DNA of 13,238 nucleotides from Candidatus Thorarchaeota archaeon MP11T_1 (GTDB taxonomy: Archaea; Asgardarchaeota; Thorarchaeia; Thorarchaeales; Thorarchaeaceae), in contig PJET01000146.1 of assembly GCA_002825515.1 (NCBI GenBank), positions 1 to 13,238 of the forward strand. Reading direction: 5' to 3'. Positions 7,299 through 13,238 of the stretch are shown here, piece after piece. How positions within the stretch are numbered: the first letter of the stretch is position 1; each line of letters begins with the position of its first letter. The position numbers were made by a program, and so were the translations under genes. The notes under the pieces were generated by a model. That model was not told the origin of the DNA, did not search any database, and saw only the letters and a list, made by a program, of their open reading frames with translations.

Positions 7299-8663
7299 CT
7301 ATCGACGTCTGCCAACCAAAACTCCTAGGAGCAGACCAACAACAATACCACCTGCGGCTCCACCAACAACAACCAGAGTATCAAAACCTCCAACTGGTGG
7401 AGGTGTGGTTGTAGGCTCAGGCAAGTTATCATAGAAGTATGCCTCAGCTTCAAGCAGATCTCTGAAAGCTCCGTTTATGGCTTCAAATGCTCCCAATGGA
7501 TCATGGAAACCAGATGAACCATCGTAGCCCCAAAAGGCTACTACGCCAGAAGCGTCGTCAACTATCTCTAGTACTTCATCAACTAGTTCATAGTCTGCGC
7601 CAGCTGTGGCATTATAGTTCATTACGATTGTTTCGAAAGCTGCTGCTTCTGTTTCGAAGTCTGTTACCAATGCATCATATGATGAGGTAATCTCTTCTAG
7701 TTGGTTGAGCGCCCATGCTACATTTCCTGAGTGACAATCACTCTCGTCAGTAGTCTGACCACACGCATCCGCTGGTTCAACAGTGAAGGTGTGATCCATT
7801 TCAGGTCCATGTGAGCCTTGTCTAAAGCCGTGGCAATCTGTACAATAGACGACACCGGTTAGACCATGTGCTCCACCCTGCTGTATAGTATATGAAGGGT
7901 GACGAGAACCAACGTGACAATAACCACAGAGTGTTGTGGTATTGACAGCGCGAAGCTGATAATCATTCGTCGAATTCGCGTCATGGACAGAGTGACATGC
8001 CGGACAGGTTAATGAGTTGTAGTTACCAGCAGGGTCTAGCTCTGCAGTTTGGTCGAGGAATCCCTCGACGGACATGCAGTGCATACAATCAGATCCTGCA
8101 TGGCTGCTTCCCCTGAGATCTGTTAGTGAGTTGGCATGGGCCGATTCGGTATAACCTGTAAGGCCACCATGTCCCTCATGGATGTGACAAGTGGCACAGT
8201 TAGAACCGTCAACCGTGAAATACGGTGTAGAAGTGTCGTGGCACTGCAAACAAGTGGTACCAAACCCTTCATGTGTATTCGGGTATGTTGAGTTGTCCCA
8301 ATTGATTGCGTGACACTGAGCACAAGTGGCATTCCACTCCAAATATGTCCTTTCACGACGGCCGTTGATGGTTACGTTTTGTGACGTTTCATTCAAGTAT
8401 ATGAGATACCCTGAATGAACTGTATCATTCCAGTAGCCATACTCATCAGTGTGGCACTCACCGCATCCTTCGGCAGTACCGTTTCCCAGAGTGGGATAGG
8501 CTGATTCATGCGCCTCACGAACTCTATCACCAACGAGGGTGATAGGTATTCCAGATCCAGTAGGTCCTAGGAGAATGGCGAAACCAATCAAGCAGAGGAA
8601 CAGGTAATAACCTGCTACCAACCGCTTATTGACCCCTGGGGTCTCTTCAGTGTAGTACACCAT
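7299..8663 (-). CDS. Membrane-anchored multiheme cytochrome c (seven CxxCH)
   Basis: Extracellular electron-transfer protein or reductase. Numbering from ATG 8663 (454 residues): N-terminal helix (about 14-33), then seven CxxCH sites at C67, C114, C138, C156, C220, C246 and C274; one degenerate CMHCM (193-197); one CX8CH (C301, C310, H311). After the haems comes a helical region (about 315-415) ending in a SSGFHDP motif (H387), reminiscent of the C-terminal helices of the nitrite reductase/hydroxylamine oxidoreductase superfamily; then a TTTPPP linker, a C-terminal helix (about 428-451) and GRRR. No CxxCK active-site haem is present, so it is not an ordinary NrfA. Starts: ATG 8663 has GGTGA eight bases upstream and is preferred; ATG 8678 and GTG 8708 are in frame without a site. 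It heads the minus-strand cluster and is divergent from the b/c-haem membrane protein; ccmF lies downstream. Substrate unknown. Confidence 0.9.
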   Translation of the reverse strand: MVYYTEETPGVNKRLVAGYYLFLCLIGFAILLGPTGSGIPITLVGDRVREAHESAYPTLGNGTAEGCGECHTDEYGYWNDTVHSGYLIYLNETSQNVTINGRRERTYLEWNATCAQCHAINWDNSTYPNTHEGFGTTCLQCHDTSTPYFTVDGSNCATCHIHEGHGGLTGYTESAHANSLTDLRGSSHAGSDCMHCMSVEGFLDQTAELDPAGNYNSLTCPACHSVHDANSTNDYQLRAVNTTTLCGYCHVGSRHPSYTIQQGGAHGLTGVVYCTDCHGFRQGSHGPEMDHTFTVEPADACGQTTDESDCHSGNVAWALNQLEEITSSYDALVTDFETEAAAFETIVMNYNATAGADYELVDEVLEIVDDASGVVAFWGYDGSSGFHDPLGAFEAINGAFRDLLEAEAYFYDNLPEPTTTPPPVGGFDTLVVVGGAAGGIVVGLLLGVLVGRRR

Positions 8664-8761
8664 TGGTTTTTTCACCATTGTCCGTGGATTATGGTTTGTA
8701 ATTTTCACAAGTGGCCCAATAAAAATTTGTTCCCTCTTGGCATCACAATAGTTAGCTATAT

Positions 8762-8787
8762 CTTACAATATGTAATATTTTGGTTAC
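8762..8787 (-). promoter_or_regulatory. Probable BRE/TATA promoter element for the cytochrome operon
   Basis: Read on the minus strand this is GTAACCAAAATA followed by TTACATATTGTAA. The purine-rich ACCAAAA then AT-rich stretch fits an archaeal BRE plus TATA box, predicting a transcript start near 8750. The first twelve bases are identical to those of the plus-strand element at 8887-8898. Confidence 0.45.
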
Positions 8788-8898
8788 GGATGATTGGTAT
8801 TTGTAGCCGCCCGTATAATTTATGTAGGAAGTTATTATAATAAAAGTTACAAATTTAGTGATGATAGCTAGTATTGACATGAAATTGTAACCAAAATA
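8776..8898. repeat. 12-bp perfect inverted repeat, 99-base spacing
   Basis: TATTTTGGTTAC at 8776-8787 and its exact reverse complement GTAACCAAAATA at 8887-8898. The spacing is too long for a useful hairpin. Position and orientation suggest that the arms are two outward-facing copies of one promoter or operator element controlling both operons together. Confidence 0.7.
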
Positions 8899-8906
8899 AT
8901 AAATGT
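8887..8906 (+). promoter_or_regulatory. Probable BRE/TATA promoter element for the plus-strand operon
   Basis: GTAACCAAAATA (8887-8898) followed by ATAAATGT. It fits a BRE plus TATA box, predicting a transcript start near 8925 and a leader of about 100 bases before the ATG at 9024. It is the mirror copy of the element at 8776-8787. Confidence 0.5.
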
Positions 8907-9023
8907 AAATTAACGCGAGTTTCTATTCCGTAAGATTTTAAGCAGGGTCGTTTACTGGCGATTTCGATTATCAAGGAGATGTATCCACGATAATTCTGAA
9001 GTATGAGATTCGGTGACTACCCT

Positions 9024-10235
9024 ATGAAACGAAGCGTCAGAATCGGACTTGTTATTTTTGCGGCGACAATAATTGTACTGCTAGCAGCGAGCAATGTTTA
9101 TGCTAATCGCGACGCCGAGAGCAATTGTTCGTCTACATGTCATAATGATTCAACAGGTTTGTCAATAAGTACAATTTCATCAATCGATGTCGCACCGGGA
9201 GAAACCTTCCAGATTGAGGTGACCGCTACTGGTCTCGCGGCGCAAGATGTTTTCGTACTGAGAATTCCTAGTCAAGTGGCAGATAATAATGAATTCACAA
9301 TTCAGGTGCCGCTGAATGCAGATGATCCAGGATTAGTGTCTGATAATGATGCATTGGATCTTGATGCAGCTGATAATGCAATCCGTACATTCTACAACAT
9401 CACAGCACCTTCATTTGCTGATACATATACATTGCAAATTTTTGCTGCTCAACATACTCCCTATTCAACTAGTACATCAATAACTGTTAATGTTATTCAA
9501 GCTGGTCCGGGTCCATCAATTGGATCACCTTCGACGACACCAGAGGTTCCAAGAGCAGGTGAAGTGTTTACAGTTACAGTTGCTGTCACTTCTACTGAAG
9601 CAATAACATACGTGAGACTCCAATATAGTACTGACGATGGAGCAAACTGGGAAAATGTCAGTATGACTGAAACCTCAGAAGCAGGAGTATATACCGGACA
9701 AGTTCCCGGATTTCCAAATGACCAAGAAGTTTTATGGAGAATTGTTGCAGGGGACGCCTTAGGAACTGAGAGTGTTAGTCCTACACAATCCTATGTAGTC
9801 GGACAGATTCCGGTTGAACCAATAGAGTTACCTCAATTTCACTACGGTTGGTATCTTGGAGCACCAGCTTTGTTCTTAGCATATCTTGGAACAGCGCTAG
9901 AATATTATGATGAAGAACGATTCACAAGAATGCATGGATTCATGCTTAGTATAGCTTACATTCTTACATCAATTAATGTGCTTAGTCTCTTTATGGAACC
10001 TGCAAGCACTTGGAATGTAATGAATCCCACATTGTTACTTGACCTAAGCAATATGTTGCTGTTCATGCATGCTTGGCATGTATGGCTTGGAATAATCAGT
10101 ATGATTCTTGGTACTCTTGCACTCCTAACACATCTTGGTGGGTGGAAGACCTGTAACCTTGGACTTCCAGCGGTAGTACTTTGGACAATACTTGGAATAA
10201 TGGGATTCTATTTGGGAGAAGTATTTGTTATGTGA
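9024..10235 (+). CDS. Membrane protein with CX3CH haem site, beta-sandwich domains and His-bearing four-helix domain
   Basis: Likely electron-transfer membrane subunit; no named family recognised. Numbering from ATG 9024 (403 residues): signal peptide (about 1-27), a single CSSTCH site (C35, C39, H40), a beta-rich domain (about 48-158) and a second Ig-like one (about 163-260), then four membrane helices (about 274-292, 304-323, 343-369, 377-399). Histidines H304, H349, H352 and H370 lie in or at the ends of helices, as expected for haem b ligands. The layout resembles eukaryotic Reeler/DOMON-b561 ferric reductases in plan, though I cannot claim homology. Start choice: GGTGA lies seven bases before ATG 9024; ATG 9003 adds seven residues but has no site. 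It heads the plus-strand operon, divergent from the multiheme cytochrome, and could pass electrons between menaquinone and extracellular c haems. Whether CX3CH binds haem is uncertain. Confidence 0.72.
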   Translation: MKRSVRIGLVIFAATIIVLLAASNVYANRDAESNCSSTCHNDSTGLSISTISSIDVAPGETFQIEVTATGLAAQDVFVLRIPSQVADNNEFTIQVPLNADDPGLVSDNDALDLDAADNAIRTFYNITAPSFADTYTLQIFAAQHTPYSTSTSITVNVIQAGPGPSIGSPSTTPEVPRAGEVFTVTVAVTSTEAITYVRLQYSTDDGANWENVSMTETSEAGVYTGQVPGFPNDQEVLWRIVAGDALGTESVSPTQSYVVGQIPVEPIELPQFHYGWYLGAPALFLAYLGTALEYYDEERFTRMHGFMLSIAYILTSINVLSLFMEPASTWNVMNPTLLLDLSNMLLFMHAWHVWLGIISMILGTLALLTHLGGWKTCNLGLPAVVLWTILGIMGFYLGEVFVM

Positions 10236-10239
10236 GGTG
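10234..10239 (+). promoter_or_regulatory. GAGGTG ribosome binding site overlapping the upstream stop
   Basis: GAGGTG shares its first two bases with the TGA stop of the membrane-protein gene and sits six bases before the ATG at 10246. The overlap indicates coupled translation within one operon. Confidence 0.7.
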
Positions 10240-10245
10240 TGAGAG

Positions 10246-11715
10246 ATGACTGAAACAGAAATTGAAAACAGACCTGAACCAATCACTCAAACTGTTGCAG
10301 ACATGTCAGTTCTGGATCAACTAAAAGAAATTGTCGGTGAAGAGCGAGTATCAGATTCGGAACTGGAACGGGTAGTGTATAGTGGAGATCCTTCATCGCT
10401 CCCTCAGTATCATTATAGATGGAAATTGAAGTATCTGGCGGATTATGTTGTAAGAGTAGAAAATGTGAACGAGATTGAAAAAGTATTGGAAATTGCTCGA
10501 CTAAATAAACTCCCAATTATCCCAAGAGGTGGTGCTTCAAGTTGTATGGGCTCTTCAAGTCCAAGTCGGGGAGGGATTACTTTGGATATCAAGCCCATGA
10601 ACAAAATCCTAGAGATAAACAAGGAATCTAAGTTTGTTCGTGTTGAACCAGGAGTCACATTTGAGAAACTCGAAAATGAACTGGAGAAAAATGGCTTAAC
10701 CCTCGGTATATATCCATCAAGTGCAAAATCTGCTGTCATTAGCGGATGGATTGCTTGTGGAGGAAGAGGAGGGATTGGAACTCCATACTATGGTTCTCTC
10801 AAAGACCACACTCTCTCGCTATCTGTTATCGGAGGAGATGGAGAGATAAAAACAGTTGATGGTGATGAAATCGATCTTTTCCTACATTCATATGGGATTT
10901 TAGGTGTGATATTTGAAGTCAAGCTAAAAGTACACGAACTTGTTTCCAATTACATGACAGTTAGTTATGGATTTCCTAAATTAGAAGGACTTTGCAATGC
11001 TATGATAGAATTGACCAAGCTTGAGAAAAAACCAGTTTATCTTAAGATAGCAGATGAAAAGTTACAGAGTTATAGTAATCCACTTGAAAGCGGAAAATTC
11101 GTACTTACTGCGACTTATGTTGACCAACCAAACAATGTGCTAGCAGAAGAGCTCAATGTAATAACAACTAGAAATTACGGTGTTTTTCTTGGAGAGGAGT
11201 TTTCAGAGAAAGAATGGGAACTAAGATATGATGCTGAGTTTAAACCAAAAGAACATACTGAAACTTTAATGTTTCAAGAAATATGGACACCTGTTGAAAA
11301 AGTGTATGAGATGCTTTCAGCATTTGAGTCCTACCGTAAATCGCACAAAATCCCAGCATTGTGGTTTGGTATGCTTGGTACTCCAAATGCTATGCGACTC
11401 GAACTAATGTGTATGATAGATGCCGCTCAATACCTAAAGTTCATCGCAAGTAAAGGAATACTGCACAAAATGATGAAGAAAGCCCTCAAATCTGGAGGTG
11501 CGCCTTATACAATCGGACTTCAAAATTCAATATACATGTCACGAGCATATCCAGATCGATTGGAAAAGATGAAAGAAGCTAAGGAAAAGTGGGATCCTAA
11601 CGGAATAATGAATCCAGACAGAGTGACAACATGCATGACGTCATTTAGGAGAATGGATTTGTTGTTTATGCTGGCCTCGGCTTTCCGGAGGCTCTCGAGA
11701 TATGTGGGTAAATGA
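10246..11715 (+). CDS. GlcD-like FAD-linked oxidase (glycolate/D-lactate dehydrogenase family)
   Basis: Flavin dehydrogenase of the vanillyl-alcohol-oxidase fold, probably oxidising a 2-hydroxy acid and handing electrons to its Fe-S partner. Seen in 489 residues: FAD-binding part (about 60-225) with PIIPRGGASS (90-99), TLDIKPMNKI (112-121), VEPGVTF (133-139) and an SGWIACGGRGGIGTPYYGS stretch (166-184); C-terminal substrate part (about 235-460) ending in the family signature WDPNGIMNPDRV. The usual Gly-rich PRGGGTG loop is replaced by PRGGASSCMGSSS. After the signature there is an extra tail of about 29 residues that alternates hydrophobic and basic (FRRMDLLFMLASAFRRLSRY), a possible membrane-surface helix. 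It is followed nine bases later by the GlcF-like gene with an overlapping binding site. The substrate is not determined; glycolate, lactate or another hydroxy acid are candidates, as is an alkyldihydroxyacetone-type substrate. Confidence 0.85.
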   Translation: MTETEIENRPEPITQTVADMSVLDQLKEIVGEERVSDSELERVVYSGDPSSLPQYHYRWKLKYLADYVVRVENVNEIEKVLEIARLNKLPIIPRGGASSCMGSSSPSRGGITLDIKPMNKILEINKESKFVRVEPGVTFEKLENELEKNGLTLGIYPSSAKSAVISGWIACGGRGGIGTPYYGSLKDHTLSLSVIGGDGEIKTVDGDEIDLFLHSYGILGVIFEVKLKVHELVSNYMTVSYGFPKLEGLCNAMIELTKLEKKPVYLKIADEKLQSYSNPLESGKFVLTATYVDQPNNVLAEELNVITTRNYGVFLGEEFSEKEWELRYDAEFKPKEHTETLMFQEIWTPVEKVYEMLSAFESYRKSHKIPALWFGMLGTPNAMRLELMCMIDAAQYLKFIASKGILHKMMKKALKSGGAPYTIGLQNSIYMSRAYPDRLEKMKEAKEKWDPNGIMNPDRVTTCMTSFRRMDLLFMLASAFRRLSRYVGK

Positions 11716-11721
11716 GGTGAT
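11714..11721 (+). promoter_or_regulatory. GAGGTGAT ribosome binding site overlapping the glcD-like stop
   Basis: An eight-base match to the archaeal Shine-Dalgarno consensus begins within the TGA stop at 11713-11715 and lies three to four bases before the ATG at 11725. It suggests tight, possibly stoichiometric coupling of the FAD and Fe-S subunits. Confidence 0.75.
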
Positions 11722-11724
11722 ACT

Positions 11725-12849
11725 ATGAATATCGATAATCTTGCAGAAATACTACGAAGCTGCGGTTCATGCAACTACTGTAGAGATACTTGTCCAATGT
11801 ACATTGAGCTTCAGTCGGAGCTCGATAGTCCTGGTGGAAAACTACGTGCTCTTCGAGCATATGCTACAAAAATGAGAAACCCACCAGTAGAGCTTCTTCA
11901 GAGACTCTATTGCGCTGACTGTCGACGATGCGAAGCCATCTGTCCAGCAGGTGTTCCTGTCACTGATATTTGGCATGATGCAAAGGGTCAACTTTTGAAG
12001 ACAGGTGCTATGATGTCAGAACCACTTCAGAAAGTTCTTGATTGGATTGAAAAAGAGGGCACACCATTCATCGGTTATGAATCTGATGACAGAACTGTTT
12101 GGGCTGAAGACCTAGAATTACCTCCTGAATCTAATACAGCAATCTTTTCTGGTTGCATGGGATCATTCTGGTATCCTGACCAACCTGAAACAGTTGTAGA
12201 TATGCTGCATAAATTGAAGGTCAATGCGGGGTATGTTCCAAGTGAGGTCTGTTGTGGTTTATTCAACTATTGGGCTGGCGATGACAAAGGATTCGCAGAG
12301 GTTGTAAGAAAGAACTATGAGATGTTCAAGAAAGCGGGTGTAGATCACATTGTTACTGGTTGTGGTGGATGTTATGGTACACTTGCAGAACACTATCCCC
12401 ATATTATTCCTGAGTTTGATATTAAGATCCTTCATACTGTGGAGGTCTTAGCGGACATGGTACGAAATGGAGTTCTAACTTTCGAAGGACTTGAAGGTAA
12501 ATACACATTCCATGATAGCTGCCACTTAGGAAGAGCTCTTGGAATTTATGAACCCCCACGGGAGATAATCAAAGCTGTTCCGGGTCTTGAATTAGTAGAG
12601 ATGAAGAACAATCGAGCTAATTCAAATTGCTGTGGTGGGTTCCTCACAGTTTTGGATCCAGATCTTTCTGAGTCTGTTGGAAGGCGACGAGTTGCTGAAG
12701 CTGAGGAGCTAGGTGTAGATGGAATAATCACGACCTGTGTGTCGTGCTATAAGAATCTGAGTTACAATGCTAGAGATACGAATCTGGAAGTAATTCAGCT
12801 TGATGAGCTAATCCTTGATAAAGCTCGTACCTCACAGGTGGAGGAGTAG
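11725..12849 (+). CDS. GlcF/HdrD-like iron-sulfur protein with two CCG domains
   Basis: Electron-transfer subunit expected to take electrons from the FAD protein and pass them to a membrane carrier. Seen in 374 residues: two 4Fe-4S ferredoxin motifs CX2CX2CX3CP (C13, C16, C19, C23 and C63, C66, C69, C73), then two complete CCG domains: C144, C176-C177, C213, C216 and C266, C302-C303, C338, C341. In heterodisulfide reductase HdrB/HdrD such CCG motifs hold non-cubane [4Fe-4S] clusters. All ligands are present, so the protein should be fully loaded. Its length matches GlcF and the C-terminal half of LdhB-type proteins. No membrane helix is visible; membrane contact could come from the b-type four-helix protein encoded first in the operon or from the tail of the FAD protein. 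HdrD of a heterodisulfide reductase is a less likely alternative given the GlcD-like neighbour. Confidence 0.88.
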   Translation: MNIDNLAEILRSCGSCNYCRDTCPMYIELQSELDSPGGKLRALRAYATKMRNPPVELLQRLYCADCRRCEAICPAGVPVTDIWHDAKGQLLKTGAMMSEPLQKVLDWIEKEGTPFIGYESDDRTVWAEDLELPPESNTAIFSGCMGSFWYPDQPETVVDMLHKLKVNAGYVPSEVCCGLFNYWAGDDKGFAEVVRKNYEMFKKAGVDHIVTGCGGCYGTLAEHYPHIIPEFDIKILHTVEVLADMVRNGVLTFEGLEGKYTFHDSCHLGRALGIYEPPREIIKAVPGLELVEMKNNRANSNCCGGFLTVLDPDLSESVGRRRVAEAEELGVDGIITTCVSCYKNLSYNARDTNLEVIQLDELILDKARTSQVEE

Positions 12850-12884
12850 GAAGAATTAACAAGACAAAAGTGGAGATATCACTT

Positions 12885-13238
12885 ATGAGTAAAGAAAAAG
12901 GGACACGTGTTGTCATTGTCGGCGGTGGAATAGCTGGATTCAGCTGTGCACTTGAATTGAAGGGTCTAAAGGCTCGATGTACAATTCTTGAGAAAGAAAA
13001 GACTGTAGGTGGACGTGCTAGGTCTTACACTGAATCAGGTTATGTCTTCGACCAAGGTCTGCACTTCTTCGTTGGTGGATTCAAATCACTAATTCCGATT
13101 CTCGAAAGAAGCGGAGTTAAGATGACAACTGTTGGAGAAGGTGCGGTTTGGCTAAAGGATGGCGAGAGGCATATTATCCGCAAGTCAGCTGTTGAGCTAG
13201 CTAAATTTGGTCTTCTACCTGCAGCTGATAGAGCTAAG
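12885..13238 (+). CDS. FAD-dependent amine oxidase/phytoene desaturase superfamily protein, C-terminal part beyond the window
   Basis: The first 118 residues are present and the frame is open to the right edge. Seen: VVIVGGGIAG (9-18) beginning a Rossmann FAD fold, LEKEKTVGGRARS (35-47), and GYVFDQGLHFF (52-62), the layout of phytoene desaturases, protoporphyrinogen oxidases and related amine oxidases. ATG 12885 has GGAGAT about eight bases upstream and follows the Fe-S gene by 35 bases with no terminator between, so it probably belongs to the same operon. A protoporphyrinogen oxidase would fit a haem-protein locus and a polyprenoid desaturase would fit the quinone genes; the visible part does not decide. 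Its full length and substrate domain are outside the window. Confidence 0.8.
   Translation, partial: MSKEKGTRVVIVGGGIAGFSCALELKGLKARCTILEKEKTVGGRARSYTESGYVFDQGLHFFVGGFKSLIPILERSGVKMTTVGEGAVWLKDGERHIIRKSAVELAKFGLLPAADRAK

Larger units (their letters stand above)
8664..9023. promoter_or_regulatory. AT-rich divergent control region between the two respiratory operons
   Basis: This 360-base stretch holds no convincing gene. It contains mirror copies of a 12-base element (listed separately), several TATA-like blocks (GTATAATTTATG at 8813-8824, TTATTATAATAAAA at about 8832-8845, and AAATTTTTAT on the minus strand at about 8719-8728), and a small TTACA/TGTAA dyad (8763-8775). The minus-strand block at about 8719-8728 would place a transcript start near 8698, suiting the cytochrome ATG at 8663. 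An AAGGAGA at 8973-8979 has no suitable start codon after it. Confidence 0.6.

Noticed and set aside
7249..7690. Plus-strand frames opposite the cytochrome C-terminus
   Set aside because: Antisense to the Pro/Thr linker, membrane helix and helical domain; no start signal.
8123..8356. Minus-strand 77-codon frame within the cytochrome gene
   Set aside because: Out-of-frame shadow of the CxxCH-rich frame; the haem motifs establish which frame is real.
8776..8898. Long-spaced inverted repeat as ends of a small mobile element
   Set aside because: No target-site duplication flanks the arms and nothing in the 99-base interior resembles an element; the promoter explanation fits better.
8973..8993. 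AAGGAGATG with a tiny ATG frame (five codons with stop) upstream of the plus-strand operon
   Set aside because: The Shine-Dalgarno-like bases overlap the ATG itself, so spacing is impossible; a leader peptide is not supported.
10283..10739. Minus-strand frames opposite the GlcD-like gene
   Set aside because: Shadows of a gene with clear FAD-domain motifs.
1..13238. CRISPR arrays, tRNA, rRNA or insertion sequences
   Set aside because: No regularly spaced repeats, cloverleaf or transposase motifs were seen on either strand.

Overview
The window looks archaeal, at moderate AT content. The signs are: start codons read mostly from GGTGA/GAGGTG-type Shine-Dalgarno sites with several TTG starts; BRE/TATA-like elements instead of -35/-10 boxes; a geranylgeranyl-reductase-family flavoprotein next to prenyl-transfer genes; and secreted, sequon-rich (N-x-S/T) proteins held by a C-terminal helix with an Arg-rich tail. 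The lineage cannot be fixed from the sequence alone. An Asgard or Thermoplasmatota-type archaeon would fit, but this is inference.

Left part (1-2779), menaquinone side: a MenA-type prenyltransferase runs off the left edge (minus strand). Divergent from it is a trans-polyprenyl diphosphate synthase whose chain-length residues suggest a product longer than C20. Converging on that, with no base between the stop codons, is a geranylgeranyl/menaquinone prenyl reductase. Together they can make the tail, attach it to the naphthoquinone head and saturate it.

Middle part (2869-8663, minus strand): in transcription order, a membrane-anchored multiheme cytochrome c (seven CxxCH motifs plus two irregular ones), a large secreted protein with an all-helical barrel-like repeat region and a C-terminal membrane anchor, and the haem lyase CcmF. 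A strong hairpin followed by a T-run separates the cytochrome from the second gene.

Right part (9024-13238, plus strand): an operon read away from the cytochrome. It encodes a membrane protein with one CX3CH site, two beta-sandwich-like domains and a His-bearing four-helix membrane domain; a GlcD-like FAD oxidase; a GlcF/HdrD-like iron-sulfur protein with two ferredoxin-type clusters and two CCG domains; and the start of a GGxxxG/GGRAxS flavoprotein of the phytoene desaturase/protoporphyrinogen oxidase superfamily, cut by the right edge.

The two operons diverge from a roughly 360-base control region carrying two mirror copies of GTAACCAAAATA, each placed where a BRE/TATA promoter element would sit. 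The simplest reading is one respiratory locus: organic-acid oxidation by the FAD/Fe-S pair feeds a saturated menaquinone pool, and electrons leave through the b/c-haem membrane protein and the multiheme cytochrome to the outside, with CcmF loading haem c. Substrate and terminal acceptor are not shown by the sequence.
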